A stretch of DNA of 64,000 nt from Kamptonema formosum PCC 10802 (GCF_000332335.1 NZ_KB235948.1:1943528-2007527); one strand, 5' to 3'. Shown: positions 24,125-33,958, counted from the stretch's first letter. Numbers and translations: made by a program. The notes: generated from the sequence alone by a model not told the origin.

Positions 24125-26383
24125 TCAGAAAAACACGGGAATTGGATTGAGCTCACTCTCCCTCAAAGGTGCCGGCAGCCAGCCCAATTTCACCGGCACG
24201 TCATACAGACGCCCCGGAGCCAGCCGCCGCCAAAAATGCCGCATGCCCGGAACAATCACCCTCACCACATTCAGTCCGATATCCGGGCGGGTTTGGTCTA
24301 ATACTAGCATTTCCAGCCCCAGTTTGTCAAGCAGTTTGACGCAAGTTTCCACGTCTTCTTTCAGGTCGTCTGTGGCTAAATATTCATAGTCGCCAAGCCG
24401 TTTGTCCGGGACATTTGCGTCTGGAATTAAATAGGGCTGATTCTCTACCGTTGCGGTTTCCCACCACTCGATTGCGAAATCTTCCCAAGCACTGTACCGC
24501 ACGCTACCGTCTGGCGCAACCTCAGAAACAGCCGGGAGAATCTGATTCATTTCGGTTAGCGCCCGCAGCAGGGCGATTTTGGGGTCGAAATGGGCTCCGA
24601 AGCCGAAAATAATATCTTCCACCGGCTTGTCTGTTCTGCGAGAAATGGCGGCACAAACCGGAATCTTCATATCTGCGGTCAGGTCCAGCACCCAAAACTC
24701 GCGATTGAATGTTTTATAATAGTCTTTTAGGGCTTGACAGTAGGGTTCGCCAAAACTCTCTAAATCTACTGCCGGTCGCTTGACGCGATTGTACCACCAC
24801 AGCGCTACGCTATCTCGCTCGACTAGCTCCATGAACCCTTGCACGATGGCTTCTTCTTTGGTATTGCCGGCAGCGCAGCCATTGGAATCGGTGCCGCAAA
24901 CTGTGTTAGGATAGTCTGGATAGGCGTAGTAGCAAAAAGCCGTTGGCAAATACTTCCAAGTTTGGCCCGTGAAAGACCACACCGGCGTCCACTCGATTTC
25001 CCGCGTTTCGTCGAAGGGTTCAAAAACTTTACTGAAATCGCTGGTTTTGCTGGCGTTCCACTCGCGGCGGGTGCGGTACTGCTCTTCGCTGAAATTCATG
25101 CAGGCATTGGGGTGAATCGCCGCCTCTCCCATTTGCTGCAGGGTGCCTTTGTAGCGGGTTTCGTATCCCTCGTACAAGCCGGAATATCTCTCTAGCGCTT
25201 CGCAGACGGCGCTGGCTTTGGCTTGGATTTCGGTTTTGCCTTTGCCGGCGCTGCTGTTGCGGATTCCTTTCTTTAGGAAGTACAGATCGTCGGCTGATAT
25301 CCGGGAGAAATTGTGCCCGGAATAATATAAATGCATCACCCCCCCTGATGGCTGTGACGCTTGTTTCATATATTTGACCGCACCGGCAATCGGGCTGATG
25401 TGGTGCTCGTATTTTTTCAGGGTTGCTTCGGGAGAAAAGGAGCGGTGCCCTCCGTCAGCGGTAAAGGTTTTCTTGCCGGAGGTTAAAATAATTGGGGAGG
25501 GCTGCCGGTTTTGCCAGTATTCCGGAGCGCCGCAAGCCTCACACTGCGGGCGTTTGACGGCGGTGTGGCTTTCGGTTTTCAGGGCGAGAGCGTCAAAAGT
25601 AATGACCTTGCCTTCTAGGGCGGGATTTTCTCGCTTCAGCACCCACTTTACCAGTTCGGTGGTGGCTAAGTCCAGACCGATTTTAGCGGTTGGGTAAAAG
25701 GCGGGGGCGGGAGCGAATGCGGAGGATTCCGGGATGCCTTTTTTCTTCTGGATGAACTGTTCGACGGGGCGGTTGCTGCGCAAGCGCTGCGCCAAACACT
25801 CCCAGCACGGGGTTTTTTCGGGATGAAATATTGGCCCTATCCAGATAGAGATGCCGGCGGGTTTGACGAGCATCCACGGGCGCTGTAACTGCATGGCTTT
25901 TTGATTCCACTCGGCTAGCCCCTCTCGCAGGTAGTCGTCTGCCAGCACGACTTCTATGTCGCCGTCTTCGCAGACTTGAATGTTCAGCGATTTCAGTTTT
26001 TCCAGAAAGGGTTTGGCATCCACCGCGCCGAAGCTGCGGACTGATACTTTGGTGGATTGCAGCGCCTGAGCTGCCGGTTGCCGGTGGACCTTCAAAATAT
26101 CGGCGATTGCCGCAATTTCTGGCGGCAATTCGCCACTGTCCTCGACGGTATAGCCTTTGCGCTCCATCTGCATTAGCGCGTAGTACGCCTCGGCGGCGGA
26201 GATTTCTGGCTGCAAGCGCTCGACGATTTCGTCTGCGGTGCGGCACCCGTCAATTAAGGGGGCGATCCGCTCGTAAGTGCGACCTTTCAGGACGTAAGAA
26301 TCTGACTCGGAGAGGAGAAACACCCCTACGGACTCGACTATTTCCACGCGGTAACAGCTTTTAAATTTGGGTGGGTGAAGCAT
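24125..26383 (-). CDS. Fused leader-binding / YcaO cyclodehydratase (TOMM synthetase)
   Basis: 752 residues from ATG 26383 (MLHPPKFK); an upstream start at 26455 reads repeat-like sequence. The N-terminal ~330 residues are the ThiF/Ocin-like partner with a winged-helix leader-binding region (DSYVLKGRTYERIAPLI) and a zinc tetracysteine (CWEC and CEAC). From ~350 the YcaO domain shows KGKTEIQAKASAVCEALERY, GTDSNGCAAGNTKEEAIVQG and FMELVERDS (ATP/Mg sites). The C-terminus is NPIPVFF, a shortened form of the PxPxP tail of azoline-forming YcaOs. It should convert Cys/Ser/Thr of the precursors to azolines using ATP. No flavin dehydrogenase gene is in the window. Confidence 0.93.
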   Translation of the reverse strand: MLHPPKFKSCYRVEIVESVGVFLLSESDSYVLKGRTYERIAPLIDGCRTADEIVERLQPEISAAEAYYALMQMERKGYTVEDSGELPPEIAAIADILKVHRQPAAQALQSTKVSVRSFGAVDAKPFLEKLKSLNIQVCEDGDIEVVLADDYLREGLAEWNQKAMQLQRPWMLVKPAGISIWIGPIFHPEKTPCWECLAQRLRSNRPVEQFIQKKKGIPESSAFAPAPAFYPTAKIGLDLATTELVKWVLKRENPALEGKVITFDALALKTESHTAVKRPQCEACGAPEYWQNRQPSPIILTSGKKTFTADGGHRSFSPEATLKKYEHHISPIAGAVKYMKQASQPSGGVMHLYYSGHNFSRISADDLYFLKKGIRNSSAGKGKTEIQAKASAVCEALERYSGLYEGYETRYKGTLQQMGEAAIHPNACMNFSEEQYRTRREWNASKTSDFSKVFEPFDETREIEWTPVWSFTGQTWKYLPTAFCYYAYPDYPNTVCGTDSNGCAAGNTKEEAIVQGFMELVERDSVALWWYNRVKRPAVDLESFGEPYCQALKDYYKTFNREFWVLDLTADMKIPVCAAISRRTDKPVEDIIFGFGAHFDPKIALLRALTEMNQILPAVSEVAPDGSVRYSAWEDFAIEWWETATVENQPYLIPDANVPDKRLGDYEYLATDDLKEDVETCVKLLDKLGLEMLVLDQTRPDIGLNVVRVIVPGMRHFWRRLAPGRLYDVPVKLGWLPAPLRESELNPIPVFF

Positions 26384-26882
26384 TTTTGAAGAAGTGGGAT
26401 AAATTTTCAGATTCTCGTTCGTTGCGGGGTGGGGTTGAGCGAGTGGGAAACCCACCCGGTGAGTGAGAAATCACTTACAGGGTTCAGGATATCACAAGCA
26501 ACAGGGGCGTCAATATCTTTAATTATCTCTTTAGAATTGTCCTGTTCAGGGTTGCGGAGGCCCAGGTCTGCACCGGCGCAGGACCGGCGGAAGAACCCCA
26601 CCCCCCAACACGCCCGACGCGCGCGCCCGCCGGCACTCGCGCCCCCAATGTGAAAAAGGCGTAGGACAGGCGTCCCGCCTGTCCTCACAAAGCCGGCACG
26701 CCCGACGCGCGCTTGAGCGCCGGCACTCGCGCCCCCAATGTAAAAAAGGCGTAGGACAGGCGTCCCGCCTGTCCTCACAAAGCCGGCACGCCCGACGCTT
26801 AAGCCGGTTTCTTGAGGGGGGGCAGAAACGGATTTCTTTTCAGCACAAGAAAGCCGGTTTCTTGACTTGTTTCAAGTGGCTC
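26384..26882. other. Intergenic region with a 90-bp direct repeat
   Basis: Two copies of a unit including CGGCACTCGCGCCCCCAATG, GTAGGACAGGCGTCCCGCC and CACAAAGCCGGCACGCCCGA are spaced exactly 90 bases (26661 and 26751). GGACAGGCGTCCCGCCTGTCC forms a hairpin. A GTGGGAAACCCAC hairpin lies near 26440, and degraded CCGGTTTCTT palindromes near 26815-26865. No gene was seen. Confidence 0.75.
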
Positions 26883-29435
26883 TCAGCGCTTGGTGCAGCC
26901 TTGCGGCTGCCAAGAATTGGCTCGCGCAACAGTCGCCACTAATTCCACAACCCCGTCAGGACGAACCACCACAGCCGTCGCTTCTTGCAGGGGCTTCTTG
27001 ACGAGGATTTTCCCGCTCTCACCGGCAGGAACTCCCACCAAAGCCGGCACAGCGGACTGCAGCCGGTTGTCTTCCGACGCCGGCGGAGGGCTATCTGTTT
27101 CAGAGAAATCCCGAACGTCCCGCCAAACGGTACTGCCCAAAAGTGGCTGTGTCGGATCTTCTGGCAAACCGCCGCGCCCGATGACGGTAAAAGTATTCCC
27201 CCGATCCGTCTCACAGCCGCCGGCAATCTGCTGGTTGGGGTCGATAGGATTTTGGGCCAACTCCACCAGTCCAGATTTGAGGTCAGTATTGGGCGTTTGG
27301 ATTTCCACTACGCCGCTGAATTCGGCACCGCGGGCAGAAGTCGCCGTAATGGCGCTCTCCCGAGACAGGAAAACGCCCTGTGCGGCAATGCTGACCCGCC
27401 CCCCCCTGCCCTCTTGGGCGTTAGCGGCGATGGTGCTATTTTCCAAAGCTGCGAGAGTATCGGTATTGATAATAATGTTGCCGCCATCGCCCGCGCCGGT
27501 CACTTGGGCGGCATAGAAAGCCGCTAAATCAGGCGGGAGTCCGAACGGATTTTTAGCGCTGCCCGCCGTGACGCTGATGGTGCTGCTGTTGCGCAGTTGC
27601 AAAGAGCGCGAGCGCAACGTGATATTGCCGCCTTCCCCGAAAGCTGTCTCCGCCGCAATGCTGGCTTTATTGTCCAGCAGGATTGTGTCTGCGATTACTT
27701 CCAAACTCCCACCACTTCCGGGAGACAAATTGCTCATAGTGATAATCGCTCCATCTCGAACGATTAACTTTCCAGTCGAGATCGTCACATTCCCCCCTCC
27801 CGTTCCCGTTGCCAAGGGGGTGGTTGCAGCCAGTAAAGTTGTGGGAAAGGCAAACGCATCTCTAGTTTTGCCACTCAATTCTACCGATTGTGTTGCGTTG
27901 ATAATCGCATTTCCCGGACGACCTGCGCCCCCGCTATTGGGCGCTATAGCCGCTCCATTGCGGGCAATCAACCGCCCGGTGTTCAGCCGCATCTCTCCCG
28001 CATTGCCGGCACCCGTGGTCGCGGCGAACAAAACAGAAGAGATAAACAGGGGCGTCCCGTCGGAACGCACAACCACGAGCACATTGTTTCCCAATACTTC
28101 TATGGAATCAGAGGCATTGACCGTGAGATCCCCCCCCTGACCGGCTCCATTCGTACTGGCGCTAACATATCCCACATCTTTGACGCTAAGCCGACCCGTG
28201 TTAACCGTCAGATTGCCACTCGATCCAGGAGAATCGAGAACGGTGTAAGTCTCCAGCCGAGAAGCACTGATCTCTACCGATTCAGGTGCATTCACCGTCA
28301 CATCTCCCCCCCGACCGGTACCGCTGGTATAGGTGCCGATAACTGCACTGTTTCGCTCACTCAGCAGAGGCGCATTAATCTCCACATTGCCGCTCGCTCT
28401 CGCACCCGATGTCACGGAAAACAAGCCGGTGGGGAGTTCCAGCGGGTTGCTGAAGTCAGTTTCATTAATCGTTACAGTATCTTTCGCCAAATTTCCCGTT
28501 CCGACTAGCTCCAAGGATTGCGAGGCATTAATGTTGATATCACCTCCCGCTTGCGACCCGGAATTCAGCGCATAAATCCGCGAACCAGACATCACTTGAA
28601 CTGCCCGCCCCCGCACCATAACCGCACTGCTGGGAGTTCCACTGGCATCTACCATAGCTCCCTGCGTGAGCCCCACATCTCGGAAGTCCCTCACGCCCTC
28701 ATATCCCAGCGCCAAACTGCTCCCTGTTGCGCTAATACTGACGGAACTATTCTCCCCCACACCGGCAAGTTCAATTCGCCCACCGGCAACCGTTACATGT
28801 CCCCCCGCCAAACTCACCTCCCCCCCCACCAGCGCCAGCGTTTTCCCTGGAAGCACAGACAGTCCCACCGTTTTGCCGGTGCTATTTGCAGCCACAGATT
28901 GATTCACAATCCTCCCCGGATTTTGCCCCAATTGCAACCCGACAGGCACGCTCACCGTCAGCACCGGTTTTGCCGCCGTATCTTTAGCGCTGAAAACGCT
29001 GCCATCCGCAAAGTTGAAGCGCTCTCCCGTGCTGGCAAAAAACGAGCCGCCGATATTCAGCTTAGCATTGGGGCCAAAGATAATCCCGTTCGGGTTGAGC
29101 AGGAATAAATTCGCCCCGCCATTGGCTCTCAGCGTGCCGTCTATATTGGAAACTTTCCCGCCGGTGACGCGCGTGAAGATATTCTCAATTGCCGGGGCGC
29201 TATTGAAGTGAGCCTCTGTGTCTTTTGGTAAAGAGAACTCCCGGAAACTGTGAAATAGATTGCCGCCGGCACTCGTTCCCCCCTCGATTTTCAGCGCCGA
29301 ACCCTGTTGCGAGACGGTGGAATTATTTGGCAGCGTCGCGTCTGGGACGATTTGCGCTCCTGAGGGAGAGGGAGCGAGCAGAGATAATGTAGCGAGCGCC
29401 ACAAAAGGAAGCCGGACGTGGTAAAATGGTTTCAT
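26883..29435 (-). CDS. Two-partner-secretion exoprotein (filamentous haemagglutinin type)
   Basis: 850 residues from ATG 29435 (a start at 29453 adds six). A signal peptide (LPFVALATLSLLAPSPSGA) precedes the TPS/haemagglutination domain with LFHSFREFSLP, NIFTRVTGGKVSNIDGTLRA and ANLFLLNPNGIIFGPNA. A long right-handed beta-helix follows with many G-N-hydrophobic repeats (GAGQGGDLTVNASDSIEV). The end holds GGCETDRG, common in cyanobacterial members. It should be exported through a TpsB/FhaC pore, which is not in the window. It is likely a surface adhesin and may belong with the CHASE2/DUF928/CHAT set. Confidence 0.93.
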   Translation of the reverse strand: MKPFYHVRLPFVALATLSLLAPSPSGAQIVPDATLPNNSTVSQQGSALKIEGGTSAGGNLFHSFREFSLPKDTEAHFNSAPAIENIFTRVTGGKVSNIDGTLRANGGANLFLLNPNGIIFGPNAKLNIGGSFFASTGERFNFADGSVFSAKDTAAKPVLTVSVPVGLQLGQNPGRIVNQSVAANSTGKTVGLSVLPGKTLALVGGEVSLAGGHVTVAGGRIELAGVGENSSVSISATGSSLALGYEGVRDFRDVGLTQGAMVDASGTPSSAVMVRGRAVQVMSGSRIYALNSGSQAGGDININASQSLELVGTGNLAKDTVTINETDFSNPLELPTGLFSVTSGARASGNVEINAPLLSERNSAVIGTYTSGTGRGGDVTVNAPESVEISASRLETYTVLDSPGSSGNLTVNTGRLSVKDVGYVSASTNGAGQGGDLTVNASDSIEVLGNNVLVVVRSDGTPLFISSVLFAATTGAGNAGEMRLNTGRLIARNGAAIAPNSGGAGRPGNAIINATQSVELSGKTRDAFAFPTTLLAATTPLATGTGGGNVTISTGKLIVRDGAIITMSNLSPGSGGSLEVIADTILLDNKASIAAETAFGEGGNITLRSRSLQLRNSSTISVTAGSAKNPFGLPPDLAAFYAAQVTGAGDGGNIIINTDTLAALENSTIAANAQEGRGGRVSIAAQGVFLSRESAITATSARGAEFSGVVEIQTPNTDLKSGLVELAQNPIDPNQQIAGGCETDRGNTFTVIGRGGLPEDPTQPLLGSTVWRDVRDFSETDSPPPASEDNRLQSAVPALVGVPAGESGKILVKKPLQEATAVVVRPDGVVELVATVARANSWQPQGCTKR

Positions 29436-29631
29436 AGTTTCTGGGGCATTCAAATAGAACTGAGTGAGCTTTTCTCAAATTTCATTCAAAGGAGGCCGGT
29501 TGAGACCTGTAAGAATTCCTTAATGTTAGCCGCGAAGGCCCACAGCACGAATCGTTAAACTAAGAATACCACGGGCGCAACACTATAGATACACGGCTTA
29601 ATATAGTTTATAGGAATGGACAGTAAGTTTA

Positions 29632-29752
29632 GGGCATGGGGCATGGGGCATGGCGCATGGCGCATGGCGCATGGCGCATGGGGCAGTGGGCGATGGGGCA
29701 TTGGGCGGGCATGGGGCATGGGGCATGGCGCATGGCGCATGGGCATGGGGCT
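29632..29752. repeat. GGGGCAT/GGCGCAT heptamer tract
   Basis: About a dozen GGGGCATGG- and GGCGCAT-type units, imperfectly tandem. Same family as tracts at 5440, 11280 and 34000. Confidence 0.8.
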
Positions 29753-29804
29753 TAATGTCCTTTCCCAATATGACTGCTGCTATACCCGCTCCCCGCACAA
29801 TCGA

Positions 29805-30150
29805 ATTGCAGGCGGTTACAATTGTATTGCAGGCGGGTACAATGAGATTGTATGCCCATACAATGGGATTGTATGCCGATACAATGGGATTGTATGCCGA
29901 TACAATGGGATTGTCTGCCGATACAATGGGATTGTATGCCCATACAATGGGATTGTATGCCGATACAATGGGATTGTATGCCGATACAATGGGATTGTAT
30001 GCCGATACAATGGGATTGTATGCCGATACAATGGGATTGTATGCCGGTGCGAAGGCATTGTCTGCCGGTGCGAAGGCATTGTCTGCCGGTGCGAAGGCAT
30101 TGTCTGCCGGTGCGAAGGCATTGTCTGCCGGTGCGAAGGCATTGTCTGCC
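29805..30150. repeat. 21-bp hairpin minisatellite, 16 units
   Basis: Sixteen 21-bp units run from 29805 to 30140, plus a partial unit. Two early units are ATTGCAGGCGG-type. Nine are ATTGTATGCC(G/C)ATACAATGGG-type, one of them with TCTGCC. One is transitional, and four are ATTGTCTGCCGGTGCGAAGG-type. In the middle class, arms ATTGTAT and ATACAAT are perfect complements both within a unit (4-base loop) and across units (GGG loop). There are no unique spacers, so it is not CRISPR. Confidence 0.95.
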
Positions 30151-30190
30151 GATAAGCTGTTAGGCTTTTAACCTACTTTTCCGTTGAAAG

Positions 30191-30235
30191 GAGGCAGAGC
30201 CTCCAGATTGCGTTCCCAGCCTGAGGCTGGGAACG
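30191..30235. terminator. Double hairpin 3' of ureC
   Basis: GAGGCAGAGCCTC (30191-30203) and the perfect 25-base palindrome 30211-30235 (arm CGTTCCCAGCCT). Both lie just after the end of ureC on the minus strand and could terminate it. The second is a relative of the hairpin after urtA, so it is also a dispersed element. No clear U-tract follows. Confidence 0.5.
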
Positions 30236-30258
30236 AGAGAATGCGATGATGCCGGTTT

Positions 30259-31977
30259 TTAAAACAGGAAGTAGCGCTGCGCCAGTGGCAAAACCTCTGC
30301 CGGCTCGCAGGTGAGGAGTTCGCCATCCGCCCTCACTTCATAGGTTTCTGGATCGACTTCCATCTGGGGGAGGGCGTCATTCAGTTTCATATCGCGCTTG
30401 GAGAGCCGGCGCGTCTGGGAAACCGGCACCGCCTGCTTGCGCAACCCCAGCCGGTTGGGAATATCCAGCTCCAGCGCCGCCTGAGAGACAAACGTCAGCG
30501 ATGTGGCGTGGCGAGCGCCGGCAAAGCTGCCAAACATCGGGCGCATGTGCACCGGCTGCGGCGTGGGGATACTTGCATTGGCGTCCCCCATCTGCGACCA
30601 TGCGATCGCACCGCCCTTAATCACCATCTCCGGCTTCACCCCAAAAAATGCCGGTCGCCACAGGCACAAATCCGCCAGCTTTCCCTCCTCCACGGAACCG
30701 ACACAACCGGCAATCCCGTGAGCTCGCGCAGGGTTAATCGTGTATTTGGCGATGTAGCGCTTCGCCCGGAAGTTGTCGGCGCGCTCCCCCTCTCCCCCAG
30801 GGGCACAGAGCAATCCCCGCTGCAGCTTCATCTTGTGCGCGGTTTGCCAAGTGCGAATTATCACCTCGCCCACTCTCCCCATCGCCTGGGAATCAGACGA
30901 AATCATGCTAAACGCGCCCAAATCGTGTAAAATATCCTCAGCGGCAATCGTTTCCCGGCGAATCCGCGACTCAGCAAAGGCCACATCCTCTGGAATGCTC
31001 CTGTCCAGGTGGTGGCACACCATCAGCATATCCAGGTGTTCTTCCAGGGTGTTGCCGGTGTAGGGGCGAGTCGGGTTAGTCGAAGAGGGCAGCACATTCG
31101 CCTCGCCGCAGACTTTAATAATATCTGGCGCGTGCCCCCCACCGGCACCCTCGGTGTGGTAGGTGTGGATAGTGCGCCCTTTGAAAGCGGCGACAGTGGT
31201 TTCCACAAAACCGGCTTCATTGAGGGTGTCGGTGTGAATCGCAACCTGCACGTCAAACTCATCCGCCACACTCAAACAGGTGTCAATCGCTGCCGGTGTG
31301 GTCCCCCAGTCTTCGTGCAGTTTCAAACCCATCGCACCGGCTTGGATTTGCTCGCGCAGCGCCAGAGGCAGGCTGCTGTTTCCTTTGCCCAAAAATCCCA
31401 AATTCACCGGAAAAGCGTCAGCCGCTTGCAGCATCCGGTAAATATTCCAAGGTCCCGGCGTGCAGGTGGTGGCGTTAGTGCCGGTGGCGGGGCCGGTGCC
31501 TCCGCCTATCATAGTAGTAATCCCCGATGCGATGGCGACTTCTATCTGTTGCGGGCAAATGAAGTGAATGTGGGCGTCGATCCCGCCGGCAGTCAGAATC
31601 ATCCCCTCGCCGGCAATCGCTTCCGTGCCCGGACCTATAATAATGTTTACATTATCTTGGATGTGGGGGTTGCCGGCTTTCCCAATCTTAAAAATTAGCC
31701 CGTCTTTAATCCCGATGTCTGCTTTCACCACCCCCCACCAGTCCAGGATTAAAGCGTTGGTAATCACCACATCGGCAGCACCATCCGCATTAGAAATCGG
31801 GGACTGTCCCATGCCATCTCGGATCACTTTGCCGCCGCCAAACTTGACCTCATCGCCGTATGTGGTATAATCCCGCTCGACTTCTATGAACAAGTCCGTG
31901 TCTGCGAGGCGCACCCGGTCCCCGACAGTTGGCCCAAAGGTTTCGGCGTAGGCTCGCCGGTTCATTCTGTAGCCCAT
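30259..31977 (-). CDS. ureC: Urease alpha (catalytic) subunit
   Basis: 572 residues, the usual UreC length, from ATG 31977 with AAGGAG 7 bases upstream. It hydrolyses urea to ammonia and carbamate in the cytoplasm. The nickel site is evident: [14 protein letters not shown] (His pair), [12 protein letters not shown] (lysine that is carbamylated) and HTDTLNE. The mobile flap is [20 protein letters not shown] (catalytic Cys and His). N-terminal [20 protein letters not shown] is typical. It is separated from ureB by an unrelated lipoprotein gene on the other strand, unlike the usual ureABC operon. Confidence 0.98.
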   Translation of the reverse strand: MGYRMNRRAYAETFGPTVGDRVRLADTDLFIEVERDYTTYGDEVKFGGGKVIRDGMGQSPISNADGAADVVITNALILDWWGVVKADIGIKDGLIFKIGKAGNPHIQDNVNIIIGPGTEAIAGEGMILTAGGIDAHIHFICPQQIEVAIASGITTMIGGGTGPATGTNATTCTPGPWNIYRMLQAADAFPVNLGFLGKGNSSLPLALREQIQAGAMGLKLHEDWGTTPAAIDTCLSVADEFDVQVAIHTDTLNEAGFVETTVAAFKGRTIHTYHTEGAGGGHAPDIIKVCGEANVLPSSTNPTRPYTGNTLEEHLDMLMVCHHLDRSIPEDVAFAESRIRRETIAAEDILHDLGAFSMISSDSQAMGRVGEVIIRTWQTAHKMKLQRGLLCAPGGEGERADNFRAKRYIAKYTINPARAHGIAGCVGSVEEGKLADLCLWRPAFFGVKPEMVIKGGAIAWSQMGDANASIPTPQPVHMRPMFGSFAGARHATSLTFVSQAALELDIPNRLGLRKQAVPVSQTRRLSKRDMKLNDALPQMEVDPETYEVRADGELLTCEPAEVLPLAQRYFLF

Positions 31978-32149
31978 AATTTTCTCCTTTTCCTCCCCCT
32001 CAATTTTATGCCGGTTTGCCAAAGAAGAACTGAAGAACGCATGTAGAACGCTCTCGTCGCGTCCCCAAACCTAAAGAGACGCGATTTATCTCGTCTCTAG
32101 AAGAGATCCCCCTCTCCCCGCCTCACCGGCTCATTCCTGATAATTTTAT

Positions 32150-33514
32150 ATGATATTGCGCCCACTTCACCTGAAAAAAGCTCCTCTCCTCGCTGCGCTG
32201 TTACCCTTCGCGCTTGCGGGGTGTGTTAGCAAGCCGGCACTGAACAAACCGGCTGCCATCCCGGCACAGCCGGCATTGAATAAACCGGCTGCCATCCCGG
32301 CACAGCCGCCACTGAATAAACCGGCTGCCATCCAAACCTTTGTCAAAACCTTGCAACCGCAGATGTCCGAACTCCTGCAACAGGAACTCAAGCGCCGGCA
32401 AGTGGACTTTCAACTCACCCCACAAACCCAGGGCAATGCGATTCGCTTATCCGCTCCCAGCTGGCTTGACAGGGAGACGGTTTGGGATGTTAGAATAGAA
32501 TGGGATAATAATGTGCCGGTTCTCAAAGGAAAAGTCCTCACGAAGCAACAGAGAGAGTTAATTGAAAAGGTGGCAGCAGAGAGCTTCAAGAACACGGCGC
32601 GGTTGCGGGTAGAGATTTTCCCGTATGAGGGTGTGGGGTTAGATTATGGCATTACAGTCAAGCCCTACAGCAACCTGTATGTGCAGCCGAAAGAAGAAGC
32701 CGGTGGCAACTTAGCCACGCAAGTGCGTTTGGGGACGCCGGTGAAACTCTTAGAGTACAGTGCGGACAAACAGTTTGTCCGGGTGCGGATTGAAGATGAC
32801 GGTTATATTGCCTGGATACCGAGGCGCGATATAATGGAATCGGAGCCGGCGACTTTTGAGGAGTGGGTGAAGTCGCCGAAACTCACGCTCGCGAACACAA
32901 TTAAGCAGCCGCAAGAAGTCTACTTCGGGACTCGCCTCAAGTACATTCCTGTCAAAGAAACTGACAAAACCAGTGGCAAATCACCGGACGTTTTGGGAGC
33001 AGTCATTCCTGCCAAGTCCGCCAAACCGGAAGCCATGCCTGTTATTCAGCTGAAGCGTCAGGATGTATCCCTCAACCCAGCGACGGCTGGCAGACCGGCA
33101 CTGATTGAGATTGCCAAACAATTTCTCCCCAAAGGAAAGCAAGGGGGAGGAACCTATCTGTGGGGGGGAGCGGTTGGGAAGAATTTGGATTGCAGCGGGT
33201 ACACGCAAACGGTTTTCCGCGCCGGGAATATTTATTTGCCGAGGGATGCTGACCAGCAGCAGCTTTACACGCAGCCGGTGGCTGAGACGTTGCAAAAAAT
33301 TGACCTGTTGCGTCCGGGAGATTTAGTCTTCTTCAGCCAGAACAGAAAATATGCCACTCATGTAGGGATTTATATCGGCAATTACCAATTCATTCACTCC
33401 TCCACGAAAGGTGGCTACAGTGGCGTCAAGATTAGTGCGCTCAAAGGTGGGGGCGATTATGACAACTATTTGCAAGAAATCTATTTTGGCGGGGGGCGCG
33501 TTGGGGGGATTTAA
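32150..33514 (+). CDS. NlpC/P60 peptidoglycan hydrolase lipoprotein with SH3b
   Basis: 454 residues. Lipoprotein signal peptide with lipobox LAGC (Cys25), then three repeats of ALNKPAAIPAQP-like sequence as a flexible tether. An SH3b-like domain (residues ~180-230, GYIAWIPRRD) precedes a C-terminal NlpC/P60 domain with catalytic Cys in LDCSGYTQ, His in THVGIYIG and FIHSS. It probably cleaves peptide cross-links in cell-wall peptidoglycan from the periplasmic membrane face. It is divergent from ureC (172-base gap) and splits ureC from ureB. Confidence 0.92.
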   Translation: MILRPLHLKKAPLLAALLPFALAGCVSKPALNKPAAIPAQPALNKPAAIPAQPPLNKPAAIQTFVKTLQPQMSELLQQELKRRQVDFQLTPQTQGNAIRLSAPSWLDRETVWDVRIEWDNNVPVLKGKVLTKQQRELIEKVAAESFKNTARLRVEIFPYEGVGLDYGITVKPYSNLYVQPKEEAGGNLATQVRLGTPVKLLEYSADKQFVRVRIEDDGYIAWIPRRDIMESEPATFEEWVKSPKLTLANTIKQPQEVYFGTRLKYIPVKETDKTSGKSPDVLGAVIPAKSAKPEAMPVIQLKRQDVSLNPATAGRPALIEIAKQFLPKGKQGGGTYLWGGAVGKNLDCSGYTQTVFRAGNIYLPRDADQQQLYTQPVAETLQKIDLLRPGDLVFFSQNRKYATHVGIYIGNYQFIHSSTKGGYSGVKISALKGGGDYDNYLQEIYFGGGRVGGI

Positions 33515-33605
33515 AATTATAGCAAGGACAGTTAGTTGAGGGCAAGGCCGGAACGCTTGCTCTTACGGACAGGGAGAGGCATCTTACCTGTCCCATGTCT
33601 GGGGT

Positions 33606-33627
33606 GCGTTCCCCCAAGGGGGAACGC
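33606..33627. terminator. Hairpin between convergent genes
   Basis: GCGTTCCCCC and GGGGGAACGC with a two-base loop, between the lipoprotein and ureB ends. It could serve both strands but has no U-tract and belongs to the GCGTTCC repeat family. Confidence 0.4.
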
Positions 33628-33643
33628 TACTTATTGTTGAAAC

Positions 33644-33958
33644 TCACCCTCCATCCAGCCGGCCATTAATTTTGCCGTTGAAGCCATAAACTTCGCGGCT
33701 GCCGGCAAAGGGCACTAACTGGACTGAGCGCTGATCTCCAGGCTCAAAGCGGACAGCAGTGCCGGCGGGGATGTCGAGGCGCATCCCTCGCGCCTGTTCG
33801 CGGTCAAAGTCCAAAGCCTCGTTGACTTCATAGAAGTGAAAGTGGGAGCCAACTTGAATGGGCCGGTCGCCGCGATTGGCCACCTGTAGGGTAACAGCAG
33901 TCCGACCGGCATTGAGTTCAATTTCCCCTTCCTGTACGGTGATTTCCCCTGGAATCAT
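33644..33958 (-). CDS. ureB: Urease beta subunit
   Basis: 104 residues from ATG 33958 ([19 protein letters not shown]); longer starts would read heptamer repeat DNA. Conserved UreB elements are [41 protein letters not shown] and the C-terminal [12 protein letters not shown]. It assembles with UreA and UreC into urease. The coding strand matches ureC, 1.7 kb away. The segment just upstream holds a repeat tract and an HD-protein gene, so its promoter is unclear. Confidence 0.97.
   Translation of the reverse strand: MIPGEITVQEGEIELNAGRTAVTLQVANRGDRPIQVGSHFHFYEVNEALDFDREQARGMRLDIPAGTAVRFEPGDQRSVQLVPFAGSREVYGFNGKINGRLDGG

Larger units (their letters stand above)
29454..30190. other. Intergenic region dominated by repeats
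   Basis: Between the exoprotein gene and the 3' end of ureC. It contains heptamer units (29632-29752) and the 21-bp minisatellite (29805-30150). Open frames across the minisatellite exist in several frames only because 21 is a multiple of three; none has a credible ribosome site. Confidence 0.75.

Noticed and set aside
27568..28575. Long plus-strand frames opposite the exoprotein gene
   Set aside because: They mirror the GC-rich beta-helix repeats; the minus-strand protein has a signal peptide and full TPS domain.
29805..30150. CRISPR array
   Set aside because: Units are contiguous 21-mers without unique spacers, and no cas genes are in the window.
29616..30171. Long open frames on both strands across the 21-bp repeat array
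   Set aside because: A period divisible by three keeps several frames open at once; the predicted proteins are pure repeats, no ribosome site is evident, and the frames begin in heptamer repeats.
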